Assembly (NCBI GenBank): GCA_013299105.1 | Contig: JAAFJY010000018.1 | Location: 62,001 to 126,000 of the forward strand | Reading direction: 5' to 3' | DNA: 64,000 bases | DNA from: Chitinophagales bacterium | Lineage (GTDB): Bacteria; Bacteroidota; Bacteroidia; Chitinophagales; Saprospiraceae | Part shown: positions 37,101 to 45,361 of the stretch, one piece after another | Layout: each line of letters starts with the position of its first letter | Position numbering within the stretch: position 1 is the stretch's first letter | The notes under the pieces: model-generated | Databases searched by the model: none | The model's input: the letters and a program-made list of their open reading frames with translations, nothing else | What the model was told of the DNA's origin: nothing | Position numbers and translations under genes: made by a program

Positions 37101-37207
37101 CATGACGTTGATTGACCAACGTTAGGGGCTTACAGCCCCACCAAACATGATGTTGACCTTTATGCTACCAACGTTAGGGGCCTACAGTCCCGCTAGTATG
37201 ATGTTAT
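37101..37207 (+). repeat. Dispersed repeat family B, copy 2
   Basis: Two tandem ~50-bp units starting ACCAACGTTAGGGGC, each with a short hairpin (GGGGCTTACAGCCCC in the first), ending GATGTTGACC or GATGTTATT. Same structure as 24289-24381. Confidence 0.7.
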
Positions 37208-37223
37208 TTAACTCAAAGCTGGC

Positions 37224-37402
37224 TTAGTAACGGTTCAAAAATAAACCTTACCAATTTTTTAATTGCCAGTTGTCAACATCATGGTCAACGTCATGCTGGA
37301 AATCCGTGTAAATCCGCTTAATCCGCGTTCCAAAAATGGCCTCGCGCAGCGAGGCAACGCAGTTGCGATTTGGTAAGGTTTATTCGTGGCTTGTCACTTA
37401 TT
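37224..37402 (+). repeat. Dispersed repeat family A, best-preserved copy
   Basis: Its left end (GGTTCAAAAATAAACCTTAC) and right end (GTAAGGTTTATTCGTGGCTT) contain exact 15-bp inverted repeats: AATAAACCTTACCAA and TTGGTAAGGTTTATT. The interior has GTCAACATCATGGTCAACG, CATGCTGGAAATCC, ATCCGCGTTCC and the hairpin GCCTCGCGCAGCGAGGC. It has no coding capacity and reaches to about 40 bp from the TRIC gene. Confidence 0.8.
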
Positions 37403-37442
37403 CTGAAAAGTTCTCCGAAGTTTTCAGAGGATACTGATACTG

Positions 37443-38045
37443 CTAAATCTCTGGCAAATAAATCCGCTTCAGCTTCGATAAAATCCGGATCGAAACCACC
37501 ACCACCACACAAATTCCCAGGTTCAGGTTTTCATTGACCTCGGCTTTGGCCAAAATTACTTGTAGCAGGCCGCCGATCAGGCAAGCCGTTGCGTACAATT
37601 CACCTTTTTTGAGCAAATCAGGCACCGTATTGCTCAAAATATCGGCCAAAAGGCCACCAAAAGTAGCCGTCACCACCCCCATCAGGATGGCAAAACCGCT
37701 GTTGATGCCCAAAGCGAGGCTTTTGTAAATGCCCAAAACCGTAAAGAAACCCAGCCCTAAAGCATCGGTCAGGAAAATAGTGCGTCGAAAACGAATCACA
37801 TTATCAGGAAACAACCACACGATCAAAACCGCTGAAACCACCAAACCCAGGGCCAGGTAATCGTTCATCCAATTCACAGGTTTTATGCCGATCAAGATGT
37901 CGCGCACCGTGCCGCCGCCATAGGCCGTGACAAAAGCCAATATGCCTGCCCCCAGCAAGTCCATCTGGTGGTTGCGGGCCTTTAATGCACCTGTAACTGC
38001 AAAAACAAAGGTGCCGAGATAGGTGATGAGGAGAATCCAGGACAT
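37443..38045 (-). CDS. TRIC/UPF0126 family membrane protein (YicG-like)
   Basis: 200 residues with about seven membrane helices in two repeats of the Gly-rich UPF0126 domain (PF03458): FVFAVTGALKARNHQMDLLGAGILAFVTAYGGGTVRDILIG in the first half, FFTVLGIYKSLALGINSGFAILMGVVTATFGGLLADIL in the second. Relatives are prokaryotic trimeric intracellular cation (TRIC) channels. The start at 38045 (MSWILLITYLG) is preferred to 38099, whose extra part overlaps the family C repeat string. Confidence 0.87.
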   Translation of the reverse strand: MSWILLITYLGTFVFAVTGALKARNHQMDLLGAGILAFVTAYGGGTVRDILIGIKPVNWMNDYLALGLVVSAVLIVWLFPDNVIRFRRTIFLTDALGLGFFTVLGIYKSLALGINSGFAILMGVVTATFGGLLADILSNTVPDLLKKGELYATACLIGGLLQVILAKAEVNENLNLGICVVVVVSIRILSKLKRIYLPEI

Positions 38046-38165
38046 CTGTTTAGTTGAAGGGTTTATGGTTGAAAAGTTGAAGAGAACTGAGCGCTCCAAA
38101 ATACTAAGTTTTGCTCGGAGCCATTCTTTTCAAGCCTTCAACATTTCAACATTTCAACTACCAAC
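38046..38165. repeat. Family C strings in both orientations
   Basis: GTTGAAGGGTTTATGGTTG at 38051-38082 sits directly upstream of the TRIC start, and TTCAACATTTCAACATTTC-type text at 38127-38158 faces the other way. They lie between the TRIC gene and the sigma factor gene. Confidence 0.6.
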
Positions 38166-38302
38166 CAGCTATTTGTCTCATTTCCAGCTGCTTTGGTCTA
38201 GGTTTTTTCCTGTCAAAGAAAAAAAATGAAAAAAATGAGGTTGAGCTGTAACAAACGCCTGCGCTCACCGTCTTCGGAGTGAGCACAGCACAACAGGCTT
38301 GT

Positions 38303-38821
38303 ATGAATCCGACTGAATTTAAAAATGCCGTATTGCCGCTGCAAGACAAGCTTTACCGCTTGGCTTTGCGCCTCTTGGGCAGCAGGGAAGAAGCGGAGGA
38401 TTTGCTCCAGGAAGCTTTGCTCAAGCTCTGGCAACAAGGCACTCGGCTGAAGGAAGTCGATAGCATTGAAGCCTGGTCGGTGCGCCTGACGAAAAACCTG
38501 TGCATCGACCGCATTCGCTTGCGGGGCAAACGACATACCGAATGGAAACCGGAATTTGACCAGGCCGATGATTCGCCCATCGCAGATCGCAGCCTGGAAT
38601 CAAAAGAAGTGATGAGCCAGGTACTCCAGTGCTTGCAGAAACTACCCTTGGCCCAAAAACAAGTGGTGCAACTGCGCGATGTGGAGGGCATGAGTTACCA
38701 GGAAATTTGTGACAGTTTGGAAATGCCTATGCCGCAGGTCAAAATTAACCTGTTTCGCGGGCGACAAAGCCTGAAAGAATGTTTGCAGAAAATGAACCTC
38801 GCACCCCTTAAAAAACAATGA
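38303..38821 (+). CDS. ECF-type RNA polymerase sigma factor
   Basis: 172 residues. Region 2 (LALRLLGSREEAEDLLQEALLKLW, about 20-45) and region 4 (LPLAQKQVVQLRDVEGMSYQEICDSLEMPMPQVKINLFRGRQSL, about 115-160) are clear; region 3 is absent, as in all ECF factors. The ATG at 38303 (MNPTEFKN) fits better than 38279. The stop is one base before the anti-sigma ATG at 38823, so the two are coupled. Confidence 0.92.
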   Translation: MNPTEFKNAVLPLQDKLYRLALRLLGSREEAEDLLQEALLKLWQQGTRLKEVDSIEAWSVRLTKNLCIDRIRLRGKRHTEWKPEFDQADDSPIADRSLESKEVMSQVLQCLQKLPLAQKQVVQLRDVEGMSYQEICDSLEMPMPQVKINLFRGRQSLKECLQKMNLAPLKKQ

Positions 38822-38822
38822 T

Positions 38823-39350
38823 ATGAACTCGGAACCAAGACTGCGTGAATTGCTCGATAAATACTTCGCAGCCGAAACCACCCTGCAAGAGGAATGGGAA
38901 CTGCGCGAATTGATGAAAGATGGTCACTTGCCAGCAGATTTGCAGGTTTTTCAAGGCTTGTTCGGTACGCTGAATGCTGAAGTAGAAGAAAAACTAAACC
39001 CAGCAATCGGCAACCTGGTGATGGCCCAAATCGAAGCGGATCATGCCCAGCGTGGGAAGATCATTCCTTTGCAACGTGGGTACATCTTTTGGTGGCCCAG
39101 GGTCGCCGCAGTGGCTGCAATTTTGTGCCTTGGTCTGTGGTGGATGAGCAAACCAGCAGCAACCCCCGAAAATGAGCTGGCCCAAGCCGAAAAAGTCATC
39201 GACTGGTCGAAATACGAGCCCAAAACCCCAGAGGAAGCCTTCAAAATCACCCACAAAGCCCTGAAAAAAGTGGCGGTGGAGCTCGATAAGGGAACCCGTA
39301 TCGCTGAAAATATGGAGGATTTAGGGGAAATGGGGAAGGTTTTGCAGTGA
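38823..39350 (+). CDS. Putative anti-sigma factor (single-pass membrane protein)
   Basis: 175 residues. A cytosolic N-terminal part rich in Glu and Leu (LRELLDKYFAAETTLQEEWELRELM), one membrane helix (about 89-108, ending LGLWWM), and an extracytoplasmic C-terminus with charged helices. Position directly after an ECF sigma gene implies it binds and holds that sigma factor. The family was not named beyond this. Confidence 0.78.
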   Translation: MNSEPRLRELLDKYFAAETTLQEEWELRELMKDGHLPADLQVFQGLFGTLNAEVEEKLNPAIGNLVMAQIEADHAQRGKIIPLQRGYIFWWPRVAAVAAILCLGLWWMSKPAATPENELAQAEKVIDWSKYEPKTPEEAFKITHKALKKVAVELDKGTRIAENMEDLGEMGKVLQ

Positions 39351-39443
39351 TTCTTTTGAAGTACGACTTACTAGTGACGACTTACGACTTACGAAGGGGG
39401 GCTTCGATTTTAGATTGGTAGCAAGCCTCAAGTTGGTCGCCTC

Positions 39444-39478
39444 TTTTCAACATTTCAACCCTTCAACATTTCAACTTT
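39444..39478 (+). repeat. Family C string before the DUF4252 gene
   Basis: TTTTCAACATTTCAACCCTT and further TCAAC units end 23 bases before the ATG at 39502. A related string at 40042-40070 precedes the next gene's ATG at 40101. Confidence 0.65.
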
Positions 39479-39501
39479 TAGCTAACTTCTCAACTGTTTT
39501 T

Positions 39502-40029
39502 ATGAAAAAAATAACCCTTTTACTCGGTCTTTTCCTGGCCAGCCTCAGCAGCACGATGGCCCAGACTGGAAACAGCAGCGCGAGTGCAATTGACAAGTAC
39601 TTTGCCAATTATGTCGAAGACAAACGCTTCAGCGTGGTATACATCAGCCCGAAATTGTTTCAAATGTTGGGCCGCATGGACAGCAAAATCCTGGACATGG
39701 ACGACGACAGCGAAGCCAAAGCCGTACTCGACCTGGCCAAAGACCTGCAAGGCTTGCGCATCCTGAGCACCGATGATACGCCGGATGCTTTTTACAAGGA
39801 AGCCAAAGCCAAAATCAACACCAAGGAGTACGAAGTGCTGATGACCGTGCGCGACAAGGACGGCGACAATGTGGAGTTCCTGATCAAGGAGACCAACAAT
39901 GTCATCCAAGAGTTGCTGTTGCTCTCCAAAGGCGATGATGAATTCACCTTGATGAGTTTTGTGGGCAATCTCGACCTCAACAAAATCTCGCGCCTGGCCA
40001 AGGAAATAGAGAAGAAAAACGACGATTAG
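39502..40029 (+). CDS. DUF4252 domain-containing protein
   Basis: 175 residues with a signal peptide (MKKITLLLGLFLASLSSTMAQ). The rest matches DUF4252 in pattern (IDKYFANYVEDKRFSVVYISPKLFQML; DLAKDLQGLRILSTDD; YEVLMTVRDKDGDNVEFLIKE; LLLLSKGDDEFTLMSFVGNLDL). These secreted proteins sit beside ECF sigma/anti-sigma genes in many Bacteroidota; their role is not known. The start at 39502 gives the signal peptide; the frame is open from 39415 through a repeat. Confidence 0.85.
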   Translation: MKKITLLLGLFLASLSSTMAQTGNSSASAIDKYFANYVEDKRFSVVYISPKLFQMLGRMDSKILDMDDDSEAKAVLDLAKDLQGLRILSTDDTPDAFYKEAKAKINTKEYEVLMTVRDKDGDNVEFLIKETNNVIQELLLLSKGDDEFTLMSFVGNLDLNKISRLAKEIEKKNDD

Positions 40030-40100
40030 GTCCGGTCTCACTTCAACATTTCAACCCTTCAACTTTTCAACCAAAATCACCCACCCAATCCATTATTGCC

Positions 40101-40628
40101 ATGAAAAAACTGTTGTTTACCTGTTGTATCTTAGCTTTTGCCAGCCAATTGTCCGCTCAAAGTCGGGCCATTAGAGACTTTATGAACAATTCGCCTCGCC
40201 AGGAGGATGCCATTCGCCTCAACATTGGCAGTTTGGCCCTGAGCATTGGCCGAGGGTTCGTAGAAGAGCCCGAGGCCAGGGATTGGTTGCGCAAAATCTA
40301 CCACGCTACTGTTCTTTTGTACGACAACAACAATCCGGTCAACCCGAGTGAAGTCAGTAAACTGATGGCGGGTCTTCAGCGCGAAAAATTTGAAGAGTTA
40401 GGTTACTTCCGCGATGAAGACGAAGACATGGTGCGCATTTTGATCAAAGAAGACGGCGATTTCATCACTGATCTCGTTCTGTTGGTCGAAGGCCCGGATA
40501 ATTTTGTGATGCTCAACCTCGAAGGTCGCTTGCGTTACAGCGAATTGAATGACATCACCCTTAACATTGAAGGCAGCAACAAATTGAAAAAACTGCCCGA
40601 GGATCGCAAGCAGGTGAAGAAGTCTTGA
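40101..40628 (+). CDS. DUF4252 domain-containing protein (second copy)
   Basis: 175 residues with signal peptide MKKLLFTCCILAFASQLSAQ. It shares with its neighbour the block RDEDEDMVRILIKEDGDFITDLVLLVEGPDNFVMLNLEGRL near 110-150. Tandem paralogue in the sigma/anti-sigma cluster, likely co-expressed with it and a possible output or sensor of the sigma pathway. Confidence 0.83.
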   Translation: MKKLLFTCCILAFASQLSAQSRAIRDFMNNSPRQEDAIRLNIGSLALSIGRGFVEEPEARDWLRKIYHATVLLYDNNNPVNPSEVSKLMAGLQREKFEELGYFRDEDEDMVRILIKEDGDFITDLVLLVEGPDNFVMLNLEGRLRYSELNDITLNIEGSNKLKKLPEDRKQVKKS

Positions 40629-41121
40629 GTAGGAGCGTTCCATCAGGATATTTTTTGCCTGGAGCAGGATTTTCATGATTCTCAGGATTACTGGCTTGAC
40701 ATTGACCAAGCCAAGAATTAAAAAGACTATGGAATTTAGTTTGCTCCGCAGATCGTAGAAAAAAGCGCTGATTAGTAAAAATTGATCGGCGCTTTTTTCT
40801 GTATAAGGGAGCGTAAAAAAATAAGGTGGGCAGGTTTGGGTTTAGTGAAAAAAGAAAAGTAACTGGATGAAAGGAAGTTGTGTTCTTTTTTTGCTAAACC
40901 TCAAAAACAAAGATGTCCATCTTATTTTAGCTCAAATACTAAATGGCTTGCTGTAAAGGAATGACTGATGTTTGCCAATCCTAAATTCGGGAATCTCAAA
41001 CCGTGTAAATGAGTGTTTAAGATACTACAAATCTTGTCAGCGAGCCCCACAAATTATATGTCGTATCTCGTATGTTGTCTATCGTATGTGAAAAATAGGC
41101 TTTACAAATCGAAAACTCGCT
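40629..41121. other. Gene-free region with a terminator and repeat strings
   Basis: Contains the hairpin at 40757-40800, a GTATCTCGTATGTTGTC-type family D string at 41055-41090 preceded by GCGAGCCCC, and nothing that looks coding. Confidence 0.6.
40757..40800. terminator. Terminator downstream of the DUF4252 genes
   Basis: AAAAAAGCGCTGAT pairs with ATCGGCGCTTTTTT (one G-T wobble), giving a stem flanked by an A-run and a T-run. It lies 130 bases after the second DUF4252 stop. Confidence 0.7.
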
Positions 41122-42270
41122 TTATTCCAAAGTCTTCCAAACCTGGTACAAAGCCCTTGGAATGTGAAAACAGCCCTTCCATTTCCCCCCTTTCAAGGGC
41201 AAAAGCATTTCGCCCCGGCGGTTGAGGTAGCCGAACCATTCAGGGTATTCTGGGTCTTTGAAGCGACTCCAGGTATATTCATGCAGGGTTTCAAACCAGG
41301 TTTTGCAACGCTCATCACCCGTGTATTGGTAACCTTTGGCCAGGCCAACGAGGGCTTCCACATGCACCCACCAAAGTTTTTGGTCCCACTCCAATTGCTG
41401 CGGAGGATGCCCTTGGCAGTCAAGAAAGTAGAAAACGCCTCCATGTTCTTGGTCCCAACCGTATTCCAGGGTTTGCAGCATCCGATTACAAGCTTTTTTT
41501 ATGAGCTCGTGGTCGCCCAGGCGCTGGCCCAGGTCCATGATGAACCACATGGCCTCGATGGTATGCCCCGGATTCAGCAGGCGGCCTTCGAATGAGTCGC
41601 TGAAAGAACCATCGGGGTTGACGTTTTCCAAGGTCACGCCCAATTCAGGCTGATAAAAAACCTCCATGACCTCGTTAATGACCGCTGGGATAAATTCATT
41701 CACCCTCTCGTGGCCCAGGATGTGCTCGGCTTCCAGGCTCAAGTTGCACAAGATCATCGGCAGGGAAAAGTTTTTCAAAGGCCTAGTACCCGGATAGGCT
41801 TTGCTGTAATGGCCTTTCCAATTGTCTTTGCGCGCCAGGATGTTTTCAAAGGTTCTTTCGACGATTTGGCGGTATTCCGCCTGTGGTTGGATTTTATCTA
41901 GGGCGGCAAAACCCATCATCGCAAAACAATCGCTGAAAATATTGTAGGGCTGCACCAACGGGCGGCCATCGGCAGTGAGCGAGAAATACCAGTTCCCCTG
42001 TTCATCTCGTCCATATTTTTGCATAAAAGCAGCACCGTTTAAGGCCATGTCCAACCATTCCTGCCGCGGTTCAACTTTGTCATAGAGCATACTGAAGCAC
42101 CACAATTCGCGCCCTTGTAGCCACATGAATTTGTCGGTGTCGAAAACGCTGCCATCTCGGTCCAGGCAAGTGAAATAGCCGCCATTTTCTTGGTCAATAC
42201 TTTTATGGAGCCAAAAAGGTACGATATTGTTCAGCAGCTCATCGCGATAGATTGCTGAGTATTGTTGCAT
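41122..42270 (-). CDS. N-acylglucosamine 2-epimerase family protein (AGE)
   Basis: 382 residues, the normal length of the (alpha/alpha)6 barrel AGE family (PF07221), which includes N-acylglucosamine and cellobiose 2-epimerases. Family-typical pieces are WLQGRELWCFSMLYDK, YFSLTADGRPLVQPYNIFSDCFAM, LNPGHTIEAMWFIMDLG and the C-terminal YPEWFGYLNRRGE, with His residues in PGHTIEAMW and the last segment likely at the active site. No signal peptide, so cytosolic. Last gene of the leftward Sus operon, 33 bp after the GHL10 gene. Confidence 0.87.
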   Translation of the reverse strand: MQQYSAIYRDELLNNIVPFWLHKSIDQENGGYFTCLDRDGSVFDTDKFMWLQGRELWCFSMLYDKVEPRQEWLDMALNGAAFMQKYGRDEQGNWYFSLTADGRPLVQPYNIFSDCFAMMGFAALDKIQPQAEYRQIVERTFENILARKDNWKGHYSKAYPGTRPLKNFSLPMILCNLSLEAEHILGHERVNEFIPAVINEVMEVFYQPELGVTLENVNPDGSFSDSFEGRLLNPGHTIEAMWFIMDLGQRLGDHELIKKACNRMLQTLEYGWDQEHGGVFYFLDCQGHPPQQLEWDQKLWWVHVEALVGLAKGYQYTGDERCKTWFETLHEYTWSRFKDPEYPEWFGYLNRRGEMLLPLKGGKWKGCFHIPRALYQVWKTLE

Positions 42271-42303
42271 TTTGTTGTGATTGAGAAGTAGGAGTAAGAT
42301 GGC

Positions 42304-43458
42304 TTACTCCCTGGCATACTGAAAGAAATAGTCCGGGTGTTCATTCAGCCCCTCGTAAAAGAAAAATACTTCTCCATTGATTTTGCGCAAGCGATTTTCC
42401 CTAACCATGAGTTTGAGAAAGTCATCAGTGGGCTTGTAAGTGCCAACTTTTAGCAAAACTCCTGGAGCCAAAATGCCCAACTTATCGGCAGGAATCTGTT
42501 GAGAAACAATTTTGGTCAACTCATTGCTGTAAGCCGTGAGATCATAGCGATAAATTTGCGGGGACACCAAATCCACCCAACCATTTTGCACCCAGGTTGG
42601 CCAGTCTTGCAAGTATTCGGTTTTGGAAAAAGGATAAATACTCGGTGACATGGCAATTTTCAAACCTCCTCGGATGTCCTTTAGTTCGGTATAAATCCTT
42701 TTGGCGAATAAATTTAGCCGTTCAGCCCGCCAGTTGACCCAATTTTGGTCTGTTTTTGGGTTGATAGGTTCTGCGTTTTGCTCTTTTTTGTAGGCAGCCA
42801 ATACTTCTGGATTGTAACCTGCTTCCGAAGGCAGTGCTGGTAGGCGGTCATCGCCTTGAATGCCATCCAGATCGGGGTACTTGATTACGACTTCCGTGAG
42901 CAGGGCCATCATGAAATTTTGGACCCTTGGATCGAAAGCATTCATCCACCGAAAACCATTCTTGACCACGGGTTTTCCGTCCTGCCCCAGGGCCGCCCAT
43001 TGAGGCCGCAAGCGCAGGATGTGTTCACCAAAGCCATTGTTGTCAGCCGCAAACCCGTATTCCATCCAGGCGTAAACCTTGATGGAATCGGCATGGGCTG
43101 CGTCGATGATCTCGCGCAGGGGGTCACGGCCTTCCAGTGCTTCTTCGATGGGAATGCCAAAGGTATCGCGCATCACTTTGGAGGGGTATAGGGTACGGCC
43201 CTTGTTCCACATCACCACGAAAATGTGGTTGATGCCCTTTTTGCGGCAATTTTTGACGGCTGCTTTGATGCCTTCGGTTGAGTACATGGCCTGGCTGGCC
43301 ACATTGGTCAGCCAAACGCCCCTTATGTGTTTGGAAATGGGCGGATTGGCGTTGGGATTGGGTTTGTCAGTTGGAGCAATGGGTTGCCCATTTTTTTGAC
43401 AGGAAGCAATCATGCCCAAGCCAAAAAAGAGGAGCAGGGAGAAACGCAATTTTTTCAT
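42304..43458 (-). CDS. GHL10-type glycoside hydrolase lipoprotein (DUF187)
   Basis: 384 residues from MKKLRFSLLLFFGLGMIASC at 43458, a lipoprotein signal (Cys20). The body has the GHL10 (PF02638) barrel: HIRGVWLTNVASQAMYSTEGIKAAVKNCRKKGINHIFVVMWNKGRTLYPS, IKVYAWMEYGFA, YPDLDGIQGDDRLPALPSEAGY and VDLVSPQIYRYDL. Conserved Asp/Glu sit in GIQGDD. The family is related to glycosidases; some members act on peptidoglycan or amino sugars, but substrates are mostly unknown. Located at the cell envelope, between SusD and the epimerase. Confidence 0.85.
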   Translation of the reverse strand: MKKLRFSLLLFFGLGMIASCQKNGQPIAPTDKPNPNANPPISKHIRGVWLTNVASQAMYSTEGIKAAVKNCRKKGINHIFVVMWNKGRTLYPSKVMRDTFGIPIEEALEGRDPLREIIDAAHADSIKVYAWMEYGFAADNNGFGEHILRLRPQWAALGQDGKPVVKNGFRWMNAFDPRVQNFMMALLTEVVIKYPDLDGIQGDDRLPALPSEAGYNPEVLAAYKKEQNAEPINPKTDQNWVNWRAERLNLFAKRIYTELKDIRGGLKIAMSPSIYPFSKTEYLQDWPTWVQNGWVDLVSPQIYRYDLTAYSNELTKIVSQQIPADKLGILAPGVLLKVGTYKPTDDFLKLMVRENRLRKINGEVFFFYEGLNEHPDYFFQYARE

Positions 43459-43518
43459 AGGTCTTGGGTTGAAAGCACCGCGCTGCACGATTGCAGAGCG
43501 GTGCTGAACCAATGTGTT

Positions 43519-45297
43519 TTACCAGCCAGGATTCTGGGTTAATTTCTTGTTCTTGTCCAATTCGCCAATGGGCAGAGGCCAAAGCAGGTGCTTGGAGCTG
43601 TTCAATCGGCGCTCATTGCGGCTGCTGATGCGCTTGGCGGCGCTTGCGCTGTAGTCAGGAATGTCATTCAGGTCTTGAACGGAACCAGCCCCTCCGAAGG
43701 AAGGCTTGGCCGGAGGGTCATTTGGATTGCGGGCTGCACCCACGATCTGGGTATTCAACACATCCAATGCGATGCCCCAACGGCGAATGTCGAACAAACG
43801 CAAGCCCTCGATGGCGAATTCAACGGCTCTCTCGCGGCGTACTGTTTGGCGCAACTTGGCAGCAGTCAATTGGGTGACAGCGGGTTGACCAGCTCTTTGG
43901 CGCACGTCGTTGATGGCTTTTGTTACACTTGCATCAATCACGCCCAGCTCGATTTGTGCTTCGGCATACATCAGCAAGATTTCGGCATAGCGCATGACGA
44001 TGTAACCCGTTTTCAATTCCCATTGGTATTGAGCTGGATCGGTGTACTTGCGCCAAACGTAACCTACCCCACCTACGGCACCAGTTGCCCCAAATTGCCA
44101 CACGCCGTTGGTTGAGGTCACAAAGTCAGGGTTGCCCTTTACAATGTCAAACTTAGAGGTGTTCCAGTTCCAGCGGAAAATGGAGTCGCGGTGAATAGTG
44201 AAAATGAAACGCTGGTTGGGGTTTTGGTAAGGCAAACTTGCGTTTACCGCCATCCGGGTTTCGATGGTATCTCCGGGCATGTGCAGGGTCCAACGCAGGC
44301 GTTTGTCGCGGTTTTTGGCTGGATTGGCCGGGTCGTAGAGTGGAGATTCGTCGATGCGTAGGCCATCGGTGCATTCAAATTTATCCACCATTGCTTGGGT
44401 AGGAAAATTGTTGCTCTGTGCCCCAAGGGTTTGGCGAGGCGTGTAACCTACCGAAATCCAACTGCTGATATTGGGGTTGTCGTTGGGATAAACCATTGCC
44501 CAAATGATCTCCCGACCAGCGTTGGCATTTTGCCCAGCGAGGGTAAAGAGGTTGGGAAAGCTGGGGTTGAGACCATGCAAATTGGCATCGATGATGGTTT
44601 TGCAAGACGCTGCAGCAGTGGCATAATCCTTGGTCAGCATGGCTAATCTAGCTTTGAGGCCGTATGCAAAAGCCTTGTTTACCCGCCCGCGATCGCTTGG
44701 CGCAGCATCCAACACCGCGTAAGCCTCATCCAAATCTTTGTACAGTTCTTTGGCAACGGTAGCCACTGGCGTACGGGTTTGGGTTTCGTATTCTTCAGGC
44801 AGCAGTGGCTTGGTGTAAAATACGGGGTCGCCGTACCAAACCATCAGGTTGAAGTATGCCCAGGCCCTCAAAGTCAGGGCTTCGGCCCGCATTTTGTTGT
44901 AGGACGCTAGAGGAGTTGCACTTTTGCCGCGCTCCATGCCTGAGAGCATGTCGTTGGCTCGGGCGATTACCCGATAGCCTTGTCCCCAGGCATTTTCAGA
45001 CCAGGCATTGCCCTGAATGAATGGGCCATTGTCGCCTTGAGCGATCAAGGATTCAGGGTCCGTTTTGCGGGAAATGACCAGGTCGGTAGCGCCTTCAATG
45101 CGCTTCAAATCGGGCACGTTGCCCGCCCTGGCCCAAAATGCCGCACTGTAAACCCCGGTCAAGCCAAGTCTTATTTCGGCTTCATTTGAATAAAAAGTAC
45201 TCGTGGATGGTGAGTCGAGAGGCTGGCGATCCAGGAATTCCTCTTTGCAACCCCAAACCAAGCACAGCAAAACCGCTAGATATATGAAGTTTTTCAT
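43519..45297 (-). CDS. SusD/RagB family nutrient-binding lipoprotein
   Basis: 592 residues with lipobox (VWGC, Cys17), so anchored on the outer membrane surface, capping the SusC partner. SusD-typical stretches are FLDRQPLDSPSTSTFYSNEAEIRLGLTGVYSA at the mature N-terminus, a TPR-rich middle (LTLRAWAYFNLMVWYGDPVFYT), and the C-terminal RQTVRRERAVEFAIEGLRLFDIRRWG plus WPLPIGELDKN. It follows the SusC gene after 64 bp. Confidence 0.95.
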   Translation of the reverse strand: MKNFIYLAVLLCLVWGCKEEFLDRQPLDSPSTSTFYSNEAEIRLGLTGVYSAAFWARAGNVPDLKRIEGATDLVISRKTDPESLIAQGDNGPFIQGNAWSENAWGQGYRVIARANDMLSGMERGKSATPLASYNKMRAEALTLRAWAYFNLMVWYGDPVFYTKPLLPEEYETQTRTPVATVAKELYKDLDEAYAVLDAAPSDRGRVNKAFAYGLKARLAMLTKDYATAAASCKTIIDANLHGLNPSFPNLFTLAGQNANAGREIIWAMVYPNDNPNISSWISVGYTPRQTLGAQSNNFPTQAMVDKFECTDGLRIDESPLYDPANPAKNRDKRLRWTLHMPGDTIETRMAVNASLPYQNPNQRFIFTIHRDSIFRWNWNTSKFDIVKGNPDFVTSTNGVWQFGATGAVGGVGYVWRKYTDPAQYQWELKTGYIVMRYAEILLMYAEAQIELGVIDASVTKAINDVRQRAGQPAVTQLTAAKLRQTVRRERAVEFAIEGLRLFDIRRWGIALDVLNTQIVGAARNPNDPPAKPSFGGAGSVQDLNDIPDYSASAAKRISSRNERRLNSSKHLLWPLPIGELDKNKKLTQNPGW

Positions 45298-45361
45298 GTT
45301 GTTTGCTTTGTTGATGATGATTTTCGCTACTTTTTTGAAAAGCAGGAGGCCATCATTGTCG

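Larger units (their letters stand above)
36287..37442. other. 1156-bp repeat-rich gene-free region
   Basis: Holds two related hairpins (36467-36495, 36530-36558), a family A element (36561-36762), a remnant of a nuclease gene (36764-36889), a large composite hairpin (36931-36971), a family B element (37101-37207) and a second complete family A element (37224-37402). No intact gene is seen. Confidence 0.75.
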
